A stretch of 64,000 bases of DNA from Ramlibacter sp. (GTDB taxonomy: Bacteria > Pseudomonadota > Gammaproteobacteria > Burkholderiales > Burkholderiaceae_C). Shown piece by piece: positions 42,853-51,441 of the stretch (its first letter is position 1; each line of letters begins with the position of its first letter). The stretch lies in assembly GCA_016713005.1 (NCBI GenBank), contig JADJPY010000003.1, forward strand, positions 310,001-374,000, written 5' to 3'. The notes beneath the pieces were generated by a model. The model saw only the letters and a program-made list of their open reading frames with translations, was not told the DNA's origin and did not search any database. The position numbers and the translations under genes were made by a program.

Positions 42853-43787
42853 TCAATCCGCCTGACGCGCACTGTTGAGCGTGGCGAAGGCGTCGGCGAT
42901 GAAATCGGTGAAGGCGCGCACCCGGGCCGACGTCTGGTGGCGCACCGGGTACACCGCATGGATGTCGGGGGTGGCGTGCGCCAGCCGGGCAGCACCTCGA
43001 CAAGCCGTCCGCTGCGCAGGTAGCGCACCACGTCCCACTCGGATCGCATCAGGATCCCGTGGCCGTCCAGTGCCCAGTTGACCGCGATCTCGCCGTCGTT
43101 GGTCGCCAGGTTGCCACGCGTCTTGATGGACTGGCCGGCCTTGCCGTCGGCGCGGCCGATGGCCAGCCGCCAGATGCCGTAGGCTTCGTCGCCCTGGCGG
43201 ATGCCAATGCAGTTGTGCCGGGCCAGGTCGCGGGGCTGGGTAGGCGTGCCCTGCCGGGCCAGGTAGGCGGGCGATGCCACCAGCAGGCGGCGGTTGGGCG
43301 CCAGACGCCGCGCGATGACGCGTGCGTCCGGCGGTTCGCCAAAACGGATGCACACGTCAAAGCTGTCTTCGGTCAGCGACGGCGGGTTGACTGACAGCTG
43401 CAGCTGGACCTCGACCTGGGGGTGGCGGCGCACAAACCGCGAGATCACGGGCGCTACATGGCTGCGCCCGAACCCCAGCGTGGCGTTGACCCGCAGCAGG
43501 CCCTGGGGCGCGGTGTTGGTGCGCGTCACCAGCTGCTCCATGTCGTCGATCTCGGCGAGGATGCGGCGCGCATGGCCCAGGTAGATCTCCCCTTCGGGCG
43601 TCAGGCTGATGCGCCGGGTCGTGCGGCTCATCAGCGGCACGCCCAGCCGTGCCTCCATCTGTGCCAGCCGCTTGCTTACGGCGGGTGTTGTCACATCCAG
43701 TTCGCGCGCGGCCGCAGAGAAGCTGCCGGCACGCGCCAGCACACTGAAAAAAGCCATCTCGGAAGGGGCGGATACCGGGGTTGACAT
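42853..43787 (-). pseudogene. LysR-family regulator (TtuA-like), frameshifted
   Basis: A LysR regulator of about 310 residues in two frames. The HTH and most of the effector domain (FFSVLARAGSFSAAARELDV, VSKRLAQMEARLGVPL) read in one frame to LVEVLPGW. The usual end (ATPDIHAVYPVRHQTSARVR, AFTDFIADAFATL) is in another. The change lies near 42967-42992, beside a run of five G, and one missing base restores the frame. It is divergent from ttuC and would be its regulator, as TtuA is in Agrobacterium tartrate loci. As drawn, the frame continues into the amidohydrolase gene. True mutation or sequence error cannot be told. Confidence 0.87.
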
Positions 43788-43808
43788 TGTTGAATCAAAG
43801 TAAACAAT
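43786..43808. promoter_or_regulatory. LysR-type operator between the LysR gene and ttuC
   Basis: ATTGTT-N11-AACAAT is a perfect 6-bp inverted repeat of the T-N11-A type in the 97-bp divergent gap, overlapping the LysR start codon. This placement fits autorepression together with activation of ttuC. Confidence 0.68.
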
Positions 43809-43884
43809 GAGATAACTTTATCGCCCTCCGTTGAACGAGGCAAGCCGTACAGTGCACGACAGACCCGTACGGCAAGGAGCCCTG

Positions 43885-44976
43885 ATGAAGACCTACAAGA
43901 TCGCCTGCATCCCCGGTGACGGCATTGGCAAGGAAGTGGTGCCCGCCGGGCAGCAGGTGCTGCAGGCGCTGGCACAGGCGCTCGGGCATCTGCGTTTCGA
44001 CTTCACCTCGTTTGGCTGGGGCGGCGACTGGTTTCGCGCCCACGCAGAGATGATGCCGGCCAATGGCCTGGACGCGTTGCGCGGCATGGATGCCATCCTG
44101 TTCGGTTCCGCCGGCGACCCGCATATCCCCGACCATGTGACCTTGTGGGGACTGCGCCTGAAGATCTGCCAGGGCTTCGACCAATACGCCAATGTGCGGC
44201 CCACGCGCATCCTGCCGGGCATTGACGCACCCCTCAAGCGCTGCGGCCCGCAGGACCTGGACTGGGTGATCGTGCGCGAGAACTCCGAGGGCGAGTACGC
44301 CGGCGTGGGCGGCCGCGCCCACCAGGGCCACCCGATCGAGGTGGCCACCGATGTGAGCATGATGACCCGCGCCGGTGTCGAGCGCATCATGCGCTTCGCC
44401 TTCAGGCTGGCCCGCTCACGCCCGCGCAAGCTGCTGACGGTGGTGACCAAGTCCAACGCGCAGCGCCACGCCATGGTGATGTGGGATGAGATTGCGCTGC
44501 AGGTCAGCCTGGAGTTTCCCGACGTGAAGTGGGACAAGGAACTCGTGGACGCCTGCACGGCGCGCATGGTCAACCGGCCGGCGAGCCTGGACACCATCGT
44601 GGCGACCAACCTGCACGCCGACATCCTGAGCGACCTTGCCGCCGCGCTGGCCGGCAGTCTGGGCATCGCGCCCACGGGCAACATCGATCCAGAGCGCCGC
44701 TACCCCAGCATGTTCGAACCCATCCACGGCTCGGCTTTTGACATCATGGGCAAGGGTCTCGCCAATCCGGTGGGCACCTTCTGGAGCTGCGTGATGCTGC
44801 TGGAGCACCTGGGCGAAGAGGAAGCCGCACGCGTGTTGATGGCGGCCATTGAATCGGTGACGGCGGATCGCAACCTGCACACCCGGGACCTGGGTGGCAC
44901 GGCCACGACACAGCAGGTGACGGCGGCGGTCTGCGCGCGGCTCGCGGCGGCCCTGGACACGCGCCAGGCCGCCTGA
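43885..44976 (+). CDS. ttuC: Tartrate dehydrogenase / D-malate dehydrogenase-like enzyme
   Basis: A 363-residue NAD-dependent beta-decarboxylating dehydrogenase. The start MKTYKIACIPGDGIGKEVVP matches the family. VRENSEGEYAGVGGRAHQG, TVVTKSNAQRHAMVMWDEIA and FEPIHGSAFDIMGKGLANPV carry the substrate, metal and NAD sites. The CPRTYLHL-like tartrate segment is less clear, so D-malate activity is possible. It heads the operon ttuC-Bug-phosphatase-glycerate kinase, divergent from the LysR gene. Confidence 0.92.
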   Translation: MKTYKIACIPGDGIGKEVVPAGQQVLQALAQALGHLRFDFTSFGWGGDWFRAHAEMMPANGLDALRGMDAILFGSAGDPHIPDHVTLWGLRLKICQGFDQYANVRPTRILPGIDAPLKRCGPQDLDWVIVRENSEGEYAGVGGRAHQGHPIEVATDVSMMTRAGVERIMRFAFRLARSRPRKLLTVVTKSNAQRHAMVMWDEIALQVSLEFPDVKWDKELVDACTARMVNRPASLDTIVATNLHADILSDLAAALAGSLGIAPTGNIDPERRYPSMFEPIHGSAFDIMGKGLANPVGTFWSCVMLLEHLGEEEAARVLMAAIESVTADRNLHTRDLGGTATTQQVTAAVCARLAAALDTRQAA

Positions 44977-45025
44977 GGCAACGACAAGATTTATTGACGA
45001 CAACCCACCAAAAAGGAGACTAGCC

Positions 45026-45997
45026 ATGAAGAACATGATCGGTGCCCTCGGCCTGGCCCTGCTCGCGCCCCTGGCGGCTGCCCAGGCCCCCGCGGCCGGC
45101 GCATTGCCTGCCTGCCCGGAAAAGAATGTCCTGTACTGGCAGGCGTTCCCCCCTGGCGGGGAGTCCGACCTGTCGGCGCGCCACCAGCAGGTGGTGCTGA
45201 AGAAGCGGTGCGCCGCCATCGACACCATCATCCAGTACAAGGCGGGCGCGGGTGGCGCGCTGATGTGGAGCCAGATGAACCAGTTGCCCGGCGACGGGCT
45301 GAACGTGGTGGGCGTCAACCTGCCGCACATCGTGTTCCAGCCGATCGAAGGCGAAGTCCAGTACAAGACGGCCGACATCACGCCGGTGTTCTGGTTCCAC
45401 TTCACACCCGATGCGCTGGTGGTGCCTGAAGCCAGCCCGTACAAGACCTTTGCCGAGTTCATCGCTGCCGCCAAAAAAGACCCCGGCAAGATGAACCTGG
45501 GTGGCTCGGGCCTGAATTCGGCCAACCATGCCTCGCACGAGCGGCTCAACGCCGCATTCGGCATCAAGAGCACCTATGTGCCGTACAAGGGCACGGGCGA
45601 CATGGCTTTGGCGGTGGTGGGCAACCAGATCACCGGAGCCGTGACCTATACCGCGTTTGCCATCAACAACAGGGGCAAGGTGCGCGCCCTGGCCGTGGCC
45701 ATGGAAAAGCGCCATCCCCTGCTGCCCGATGTGCCCACGTTCAAGGAGCTGGGCGTGGACTGGGTGGATGGTGCCTACCGCGGGATCGGCATGCCGAAAT
45801 CGACGCCTCCAGAGGCGCGCAAGAAAATGGCCGACCTGTGGATGGCGCTGAACACCGACCCGGAGATGAAAGAGCTGGCCGCCAAAAGTGGCTTTGAGCT
45901 GATCAACATCGGGCCGGCGGAGATGGACGCCTTCATGAAGGACAAGACACGCCTGTACACCGAAGGGGCGGCGCGGCTGGGCCTGGGCAAGAAATAG
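45026..45997 (+). CDS. Bug-family (TctC-like) periplasmic binding protein
   Basis: A 323-residue binding protein with a signal peptide (MKNMIGALGLALLAPLAAAQ). Features include FPPGGESDLSARHQQVV, GGALMWSQMNQLPGDGLNVV and the NLGGSGLNSANHASHERLN segment, near the fold of TctC/Bug proteins. No TctA/TctB partners follow. It lies within the tartrate operon, so a C4 dicarboxylate or tartrate is a reasonable ligand guess. Confidence 0.88.
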   Translation: MKNMIGALGLALLAPLAAAQAPAAGALPACPEKNVLYWQAFPPGGESDLSARHQQVVLKKRCAAIDTIIQYKAGAGGALMWSQMNQLPGDGLNVVGVNLPHIVFQPIEGEVQYKTADITPVFWFHFTPDALVVPEASPYKTFAEFIAAAKKDPGKMNLGGSGLNSANHASHERLNAAFGIKSTYVPYKGTGDMALAVVGNQITGAVTYTAFAINNRGKVRALAVAMEKRHPLLPDVPTFKELGVDWVDGAYRGIGMPKSTPPEARKKMADLWMALNTDPEMKELAAKSGFELINIGPAEMDAFMKDKTRLYTEGAARLGLGKK

Positions 45998-46042
45998 CCC
46001 CGGCGCGGACCGCAGCGACGGACCGCTGCGATACTGGCGGTC

Positions 46043-46795
46043 ATGACTTCGACACTCGCCCTGACCGGGGCGCCCAACTTCCGTGACCTCGCTGGCGACA
46101 CCGGCTACCGCGGCGCCGGTGGCCGCGCGCTGCGGCACCACCGCGTCTTCCGTTCCGACCACCTGGGGCAGCTTTCCCAGGACGACCTGAATCGCCTGGC
46201 CGCGGGGCCAGGCACGCGGTTTCGCGTGCTGGACCTGCGCGGGGTGAACGAGCGCACCACGGCCGCATGCAGCCTGCCGGCGGCCGAGGTGCACTCATTG
46301 CCGATCGAGCCGACCATCGTGCAAAAGCTCACTGACCTGCTGGACGCGGGTGCCCGGCTGACCGAGGCCGATACCGTGGCGCTGATGCAGGACACCTATC
46401 GTGGCTTCGTGCGTGGCAACACGCCGCGGTTCGCTTCGCTGTTCGCGCACGTGCTGGATGCGCAGGCGGACAGCCCCATCGTTTTCCATTGCACCGCGGG
46501 CAAGGACCGCACCGGCTTTGCCGCCGCGCTGCTGCAGCTTGCGCTGGGGGTCCCGCAGGACGTTGTGATGCATGACTATCTGTTGACCAATGCCCGCCTG
46601 GCGGCACGTGGCCCGTTTCCCGGCCTGCCCGCGCCGGTGGCGCATGTGCTGCACCGGGTGCAGCCCGATTTCCTGCAGGCGGCCTTTGACGCGCTGGAGC
46701 ACGACCACGGCGGCCTCGAGGCCTACCTGCGGGAAGGCATCGGTCTGGATGCGGTGGCGCGCAAGGAGCTCCAGCGTCTGCTGCTGGAGCCCTGA
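46043..46795 (+). CDS. Tyrosine-protein phosphatase (DSP/lipid phosphatase-like)
   Basis: A 250-residue phosphatase. The P-loop is VFHCTAGKDRTGFAAALL, with the nucleophilic Cys and Arg of CX5R. The N-terminal GAPNFRDLAGDTGYRG and the RVFRSDHLGQLSQDDLNRL segments are typical of the bacterial Y_phosphatase3 family. It has no signal peptide. It lies in the tartrate operon, with no obvious link to the pathway. Confidence 0.88.
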   Translation: MTSTLALTGAPNFRDLAGDTGYRGAGGRALRHHRVFRSDHLGQLSQDDLNRLAAGPGTRFRVLDLRGVNERTTAACSLPAAEVHSLPIEPTIVQKLTDLLDAGARLTEADTVALMQDTYRGFVRGNTPRFASLFAHVLDAQADSPIVFHCTAGKDRTGFAAALLQLALGVPQDVVMHDYLLTNARLAARGPFPGLPAPVAHVLHRVQPDFLQAAFDALEHDHGGLEAYLREGIGLDAVARKELQRLLLEP

Positions 46796-46822
46796 CGCCA
46801 AAATTCCGCCAGGAGACCCCGA

Positions 46823-48139
46823 ATGCGTCCGCCCGACCCCGCCACGCAACCCCGAGCCTTTCTCGAGGCGCTGTACCAGGCCGCCGTCGCGCGTGCCTTG
46901 CCCTTGCACAACACAGCGGCCTTCCTGCCAGCACCACCCCGCGGCCGGACTCTGGTCCTGGGTGCCGGCAAGGCCGGGGGCTCGATGGTGCAGGCGGTGG
47001 AGGCGCTGTGGCCCCCGCAGGCGCCGCTCTCGGGCCTGGTGGTCACCCGCTACCACCATATTCCGCCGCGTCCCGCCGGCTTGCCGCAGCGCATCGAGCT
47101 GGTGGAGGCCTCGCACCCCGTGCCCGATGCGGCCGGGCTGGCCGCGTCCGAACGCATCATGTCGCTGACGCAGGGCCTGACGGCCGACGATCTGGTGCTG
47201 TGCCTGATCTCCGGCGGCGGCTCGGCCCTGCTGACATTGCCCGCAGAAGGCCTGACGCTGGCGGACAAGCAGCGCATCAACAGGGAGCTGCTCAACAGCG
47301 GGGCCAACATTGGCGAGATGAACTGCGTGCGCAAGCACCTCTCGCGCATCAAGGGCGGGAGGCTGGCCGCGGCCTGCGCGCCGGCGCGGGTCGTCACGCT
47401 CACCATCAGCGACGTGCCGGGCGACGACCCCAGCACCATCGCCAGCGGCCCAACCGTGCCCGACGCCACCACCTGCGTCGATGCGCTGGCGATCCTGGCG
47501 CGGTATGGCATCGCGGTTCCTGCCGCGGTGGAGCAGGCGCTGCGCAGCGGCGCACAGGAGACGCCCAAGCCCGGCGACGCGGCCTTTGCCGGCCAGGAGG
47601 TGCACCTGATCGCCACGCCCCAGCAATCGCTGGAAGCGGCGGCGGCGCTGGCGCGCGCGGCGGGGATAGAAGCACACATCCTGAGCGACGAGATCGAGGG
47701 CGAGTCTCGTGAGGTGGGCAAGGTGCACGCGGCGATGGCGCGCGCGGTGGCACGCGGACAGGGCGGCTGGAAAACCCCCTGCGTGATCCTGAGCGGTGGC
47801 GAGACCACGGTCACCGTGCGGCCGCAGCCCGAGGGCACGCCGCGTGGCCGCGGCGGCAGGGCGGGCGAGTTCTGCCTGGGTCTGGCGCAGGCGCTGCAGG
47901 GGCAGGCGGGCGTATGGGGTCTGGCGGCCGACACGGACGGCATTGACGGCGTGGAAAGCAACGCGGGTGCATTTGTGTCGCCCGACACACTGGCACTCGC
48001 CGGGGCGCGTGGCGTGAAGGTGGAGCACTGCCTGGATCGCAACGACGCGGTGGGATTTTTTGAGCCCATCGGTGGACTCGTAGTGACCGGTCCGACCCAC
48101 ACCAACGTCAACGACTTCCGCGCCATTCTGGTCATGTAG
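46823..48139 (+). CDS. ttuD: Glycerate 2-kinase (MOFRL type; TtuD/GckA-like)
   Basis: A 438-residue enzyme of the class also called hydroxypyruvate reductase TtuD. It has the N-terminal RTLVLGAGKAGGSMVQAVEA, LCLISGGGSALLTLPAEGLT, RKHLSRIKGGRLAAACAPAR and the C-terminal MOFRL part with GGETTVTVR and GLAADTDGIDGVESNAGAFV. It phosphorylates glycerate and links tartrate-derived intermediates to 2-phosphoglycerate. Last gene of the tartrate operon. Confidence 0.92.
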   Translation: MRPPDPATQPRAFLEALYQAAVARALPLHNTAAFLPAPPRGRTLVLGAGKAGGSMVQAVEALWPPQAPLSGLVVTRYHHIPPRPAGLPQRIELVEASHPVPDAAGLAASERIMSLTQGLTADDLVLCLISGGGSALLTLPAEGLTLADKQRINRELLNSGANIGEMNCVRKHLSRIKGGRLAAACAPARVVTLTISDVPGDDPSTIASGPTVPDATTCVDALAILARYGIAVPAAVEQALRSGAQETPKPGDAAFAGQEVHLIATPQQSLEAAAALARAAGIEAHILSDEIEGESREVGKVHAAMARAVARGQGGWKTPCVILSGGETTVTVRPQPEGTPRGRGGRAGEFCLGLAQALQGQAGVWGLAADTDGIDGVESNAGAFVSPDTLALAGARGVKVEHCLDRNDAVGFFEPIGGLVVTGPTHTNVNDFRAILVM

Positions 48140-48168
48140 GCCACAGAATCGCGGCAAATCGACCCGAT

Positions 48169-48182
48169 TTGAGTTATCTCAA
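48169..48182. promoter_or_regulatory. FNR-like box before the Crp/Fnr regulator gene
   Basis: TTGAGTTATCTCAA matches TTGA-N6-TCAA and ends 35 bp before the ATG at 48218. The downstream protein has the FNR-type recognition pattern E-T-L-S-R, so self-binding is plausible. Confidence 0.7.
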
Positions 48183-48217
48183 GGTCGGGCTGGCGGTCAC
48201 ACCGCACAGTAGCAGCC

Positions 48218-48844
48218 ATGTCCAACTGGCTCGAATCCCCCCCGTTTGGCGCCCGGCGTCGCGCCATGGCCGCTGGTGAGCAAGTGCTCAGGCGTCACGC
48301 ACCGGCCGAGCGCATGGTGTATCTCCTCAAGGGCCGGGTCGCCATCGGCCTGATGGACAGCGGGCAGATGGCCCACCGCGTGATGGACAGCACCGGCCCT
48401 GCCTGGCTGGACCCGGCGGCCGCCTTGCACCAGTTGCAGCACACGGCGGACTTCCTGGCAGAAACACCCGGCGAGTTGCTGGAGGTGCCCGCAACCTCGA
48501 TGCGCCAGTGGCTGGCCGCCTTGCCGGTCGGTCAGCGCCAGATGATGCTTGAGCTGGCCATGGCCAATCGCCAGCAGACCGAGGCGGCGCTGGGGCTGAT
48601 GGCCAAGGATGCCGAATCCCGCTGCGCCGAATGGCTGCTGCACCATTCGGAAGTCACCGATTCCGGTGGCATCACCGTGCCCCTGCGCGAGCGCAAGCGC
48701 TCGATCGCGGCGCAGCTGGGTATCGCACCCGAGACGCTGTCACGCATCCTGCGGCACCTGCGTGAGAGCGGCGTGATCAGCCAGTCCGGCTCCGTGCTCA
48801 ACGTGATTGACCCGGGCGGCCTTCAGCGTCTTGCGGGCGTCTGA
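48218..48844 (+). CDS. Crp/Fnr-family transcription regulator
   Basis: A 208-residue regulator with an N-terminal cupin-like sensor domain and a C-terminal winged helix (LRERKRSIAAQLGIAPETLS, RILRHLRESGVI). The recognition helix residues E, S and R match FNR, predicting a TTGA-N6-TCAA target, and one lies in its own promoter. It has only one cysteine (in SRCAEWLL), so the oxygen-sensing [4Fe-4S] cluster of FNR is absent. The signal is unknown. Confidence 0.9.
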   Translation: MSNWLESPPFGARRRAMAAGEQVLRRHAPAERMVYLLKGRVAIGLMDSGQMAHRVMDSTGPAWLDPAAALHQLQHTADFLAETPGELLEVPATSMRQWLAALPVGQRQMMLELAMANRQQTEAALGLMAKDAESRCAEWLLHHSEVTDSGGITVPLRERKRSIAAQLGIAPETLSRILRHLRESGVISQSGSVLNVIDPGGLQRLAGV

Positions 48845-48861
48845 CGCGCGCAGGGGCCGCC

Positions 48862-49305
48862 TCACGCGTCGCACAGTGCGCGGATTTCCGGCGGCGCAAC
48901 CACTGCACGGATGGCCGTGCCATGGCTATCACGGCGCGCCGCGAAGATGCGAACCTCGTCGCATTCCATGATCAGGTCGTTGCCGCCTTCGGCCATCGGG
49001 TTGTCGCGCAACACGCGGTAGCGCTGCACAAAACTCTTGCCGCGCCACTCGGCAATGCGGGTGTGGATACGCAGAACGTCGCCGTAGCTGGCGGTCTGGA
49101 TGAACTTTGCATGCGTGTCCACCAGCGGGGTGCCGATGATGCCCAGGCGCGCTTCGGTCTCGTGCCAGGGCGGAACGCCGCACTGGACGAAAAAGTCGCG
49201 CGAGGCGGCGTCGATCCATCGGAAGAAATTGGGGAACCAGACAATGCGTGCAGGGTCGCAGTCGCCAAATTCGACGCGCAGGGTGTAAATGGTCTCTTTG
49301 CTCAT
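48862..49305 (-). CDS. 4-hydroxybenzoyl-CoA thioesterase-like hotdog protein
   Basis: A 147-residue thioesterase. It starts MSKETIYTLRVEFGDCDPAR, with the Asp-containing VEFGDCDPARIVWFPNFFRW motif of 4-hydroxybenzoyl-CoA thioesterases (YbgC/FcbC group). The start at 49305 is the natural one; the frame extends upstream without features. It is convergent with the Crp/Fnr gene. A broken copy of the same gene lies at 52501-52712. Confidence 0.9.
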   Translation of the reverse strand: MSKETIYTLRVEFGDCDPARIVWFPNFFRWIDAASRDFFVQCGVPPWHETEARLGIIGTPLVDTHAKFIQTASYGDVLRIHTRIAEWRGKSFVQRYRVLRDNPMAEGGNDLIMECDEVRIFAARRDSHGTAIRAVVAPPEIRALCDA

Positions 49306-49402
49306 GGCGTGACTGTACGGGGTCACCGCGGAACCGGCTTTGCCGGTCCCCGGGCGAGGGGCCAGCGCCTTGATCTGGCGCGGCGGTGCGCAACGCGCCC
49401 AG

Positions 49403-49771
49403 TCAGGCGCCGCCGCGAAACAGCGAGAACCCCCAGGGCGTGAATTTGAACGGCAGGTGGTAGTGCTGACTGGCGTCGGCGATGTGAAAGCGGTAGGGCA
49501 CCGTTTCCAGAAACGCTGGCGTGGGACTGGAGGCGTTCTGTGCCCGGTAGAACGGGCCCACCTCAAAACGCACTTCGTAGCCGCCGACTGCGATGGCGTC
49601 GCTCATCAGGGCGGGATGCTGCAGCAGGCCATTGCTTCCGACGTGCCCCTCGGCCAGCGCGCCGCCCTGGGGCTCGCCGTCAGGCCCGAGGCGGTGCAGC
49701 GTGACCCGCAGCCCTGTGGCCACCCGGCCACTGGCCACGTCAACACAATGGATCGAAAGACCTCCGCTCAT
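49403..49771 (-). CDS. Divergent HIU-hydrolase-like (transthyretin-related) protein
   Basis: A 122-residue paralog of HiuH. The fold and the first His (SIHCVDVASGRV) and third His (ASQHYHLPFKFTPWG) are kept. The Arg of the canonical DGR segment is replaced (GSNGLLQHP), and the C-terminal YRGS signature is changed to FRGGA. It may act on a substrate other than 5-hydroxyisourate, or be inactive. It lies in one minus-strand group with a Bug protein and a UraD-like gene. The pairing with UraD suggests a related ring-opening pathway. Confidence 0.82.
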   Translation of the reverse strand: MSGGLSIHCVDVASGRVATGLRVTLHRLGPDGEPQGGALAEGHVGSNGLLQHPALMSDAIAVGGYEVRFEVGPFYRAQNASSPTPAFLETVPYRFHIADASQHYHLPFKFTPWGFSLFRGGA

Positions 49772-49791
49772 CGTGGATGCCTCGCGCCGGT

Positions 49792-50772
49792 TCAGTTCAG
49801 CCGGGCGCCCGACGCCTTGACGGCCGGGCCCCAGTCGGCCACCTGTTTGGCCACGAAGTCCGCAAACTCGGGCTGGCTCATCTTGTGCGTGGCAATGCCC
49901 ATGTCGTCCAGCCGCTTCACGATGTCGGGCCGTGCCACGATCTCGGTCAGCGCCTTGTGCACCTTGTCCACCACGTCCTTCGGAACGCCGGCTGGCGCGG
50001 ACAGACCCAGGAAGTTCTCGGCCACCAGCTTGGGGAAACCGGCCTCGATCACGGTGGGCACGCTGGGTGCCATCGCCATGCGGGCCCGCGAGGTGACCGC
50101 AATGCCGACCAGCTTGCCGTCCTTGATGAATGGCACGTTCTGCGTAAGCGTGTCCACCGCGAACTGCAGCGTGCCACCCAGGAGGTCGCTGTGCATGGGT
50201 CCGGAGCCCTTGTAAGGCACGTGTTCCATGTTCAGGCCGTGTTGCTGCTTGAACATTTCGCCGACGATGTGGCCAATGGAGCCCACGCCGCCCGAGCCGT
50301 AGTTGACCGGCTTGGTCTGCGCCTTGATCCAGGCCACCAGTTCGGGCATGGTCTTGGCCGGCACGGAAGGATTCACCACGAACACATTGGGCACTGAGCC
50401 GATGTAGGCTACGTGCGTGAAGCTCTTGACCGGGTCGTAGGGCGACTTCTCAAGCATGAAGGGCGAGATGCTGATCGGCGCGGTGTTGGACAGCAGCAGC
50501 GTGTAGCCGTCGGCCGGTGCCTTGGCCACTTCGTTGGCCCCAATGGTGCTGCCTGCGCCCGGCTTGTTGTCCACGATCACCGGTTGCCCCAGCTTCTCCG
50601 CCAGGCCAGGCTGAATCAGCCGCGCCACGATGTCCGACGAGCCGCCCGGCGCAAAGGTCACGATGATCTTGATGGGTTTCTGCGGCCAGGCCTGGGCGTG
50701 GGCGGTGGGGGCGGCCAGCGGCAACATCGTGGCGGCAGCGCTGGCAAGGAGAAAGTGGCGTCTGGAGGTCAT
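49792..50772 (-). CDS. Bug-family (TctC-like) periplasmic binding protein
   Basis: A 326-residue protein with a twin-arginine-like leader (MTSRRHFLLASAAATMLPLA). The mature part has VTFAPGGSSDIVARLIQPGL, KPGAGSTIGANEVAKAPADG and GGVGSIGHIVGEMFKQQHG, classical Bug features. It lies between the HIU-hydrolase-like and UraD-like genes, so its ligand may belong to that putative pathway. Confidence 0.9.
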   Translation of the reverse strand: MTSRRHFLLASAAATMLPLAAPTAHAQAWPQKPIKIIVTFAPGGSSDIVARLIQPGLAEKLGQPVIVDNKPGAGSTIGANEVAKAPADGYTLLLSNTAPISISPFMLEKSPYDPVKSFTHVAYIGSVPNVFVVNPSVPAKTMPELVAWIKAQTKPVNYGSGGVGSIGHIVGEMFKQQHGLNMEHVPYKGSGPMHSDLLGGTLQFAVDTLTQNVPFIKDGKLVGIAVTSRARMAMAPSVPTVIEAGFPKLVAENFLGLSAPAGVPKDVVDKVHKALTEIVARPDIVKRLDDMGIATHKMSQPEFADFVAKQVADWGPAVKASGARLN

Positions 50773-50822
50773 GGCAGGTTCCTTGGGGCAGTTGAACAGG
50801 GACTAAAAAAGGGGGGAGTCGA

Positions 50823-51365
50823 TCAGGCGTTGTCATGCACGGCGCGCGCCAGGCGGCCACGCATCACCTCACAGACCTGGCTCAGTGCTATCGGCAATTC
50901 AGAGTCCGGATCGTGGTTCAGGCGTTCCTCGCCGGCCCGCAGCACGGACTCCAGCGAGTCGTGCAGGCGCAGCGCCGCGATAAAGGGAAAGCCAAACCGG
51001 GCCTGGTAGGCGCGGTTCAGTGTGGTGAGCCGCTGCATGACCTGCGGGCTCAGGGCCGTCAGGCCCAGTCTCGCCTGCTCGGCGCTCGAATCGGGCGTCA
51101 TGGTGCCGGCCAAGGCTTCGCGGCCGGCCAGTTCGGGGTGCCCACGGAGAAGGGCAATCTGCTCTTGCTGCGAAGCGTTGTGAATGCAGCGGGTCAGCGC
51201 GTCGTACAGCCTGTCGAAGCAGGCGAACGGTGCCTGCACCCAGGCACGCTCCACCACCCACGGGGAATGTTCCACGACGCCACCCAGGCGGTCCACAAAA
51301 CCAGCGTGGTCCAGCGCCTGGAGTGCAGCAATGGACAGAGGGAGCGGGTTGCTGAGGCTGGTCAT
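50823..51365 (-). CDS. UraD-like OHCU decarboxylase (second copy)
   Basis: A 180-residue single-domain UraD-like protein. HSPWVVERAW, LLRGHPELAGREALAG, DSSAEQARLGLTAL and YQARFGFPFIAALR match the decarboxylase, and the His, Ser-Glu and late Arg positions are kept. The start at 51365 gives MTSLSNPLPLSIAALQALD. It is divergent from a LysR gene at 51442. This is a second decarboxylase beside the one fused to AllC at 30122-31897. Confidence 0.87.
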   Translation of the reverse strand: MTSLSNPLPLSIAALQALDHAGFVDRLGGVVEHSPWVVERAWVQAPFACFDRLYDALTRCIHNASQQEQIALLRGHPELAGREALAGTMTPDSSAEQARLGLTALSPQVMQRLTTLNRAYQARFGFPFIAALRLHDSLESVLRAGEERLNHDPDSELPIALSQVCEVMRGRLARAVHDNA

Positions 51366-51407
51366 GGAAGTCAGTGTGCAGGCCGCCTGCATTGCTGTCC
51401 ATCGCAT

Positions 51408-51425
51408 AATTAAGCATGTTCAATT
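51408..51425. promoter_or_regulatory. Putative LysR operator between the UraD-like and LysR genes
   Basis: AATTAAGCATGTTCAATT is palindromic at 7 of 9 pairs and lies in the 76-bp AT-richer divergent gap. LysR regulators usually bind such sites next to their own promoter. Evidence is by position and symmetry only. Confidence 0.5.
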
Positions 51426-51441
51426 CGATTTTTTGCAACGC

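Noticed and set aside
41394..43787. A single 797-residue LysR-amidohydrolase fusion protein
   Set aside because: The proper LysR C-terminus exists in another frame, the amidohydrolase has its own natural start at 42821, and the junction residues are low-complexity. A frameshift explains it better.
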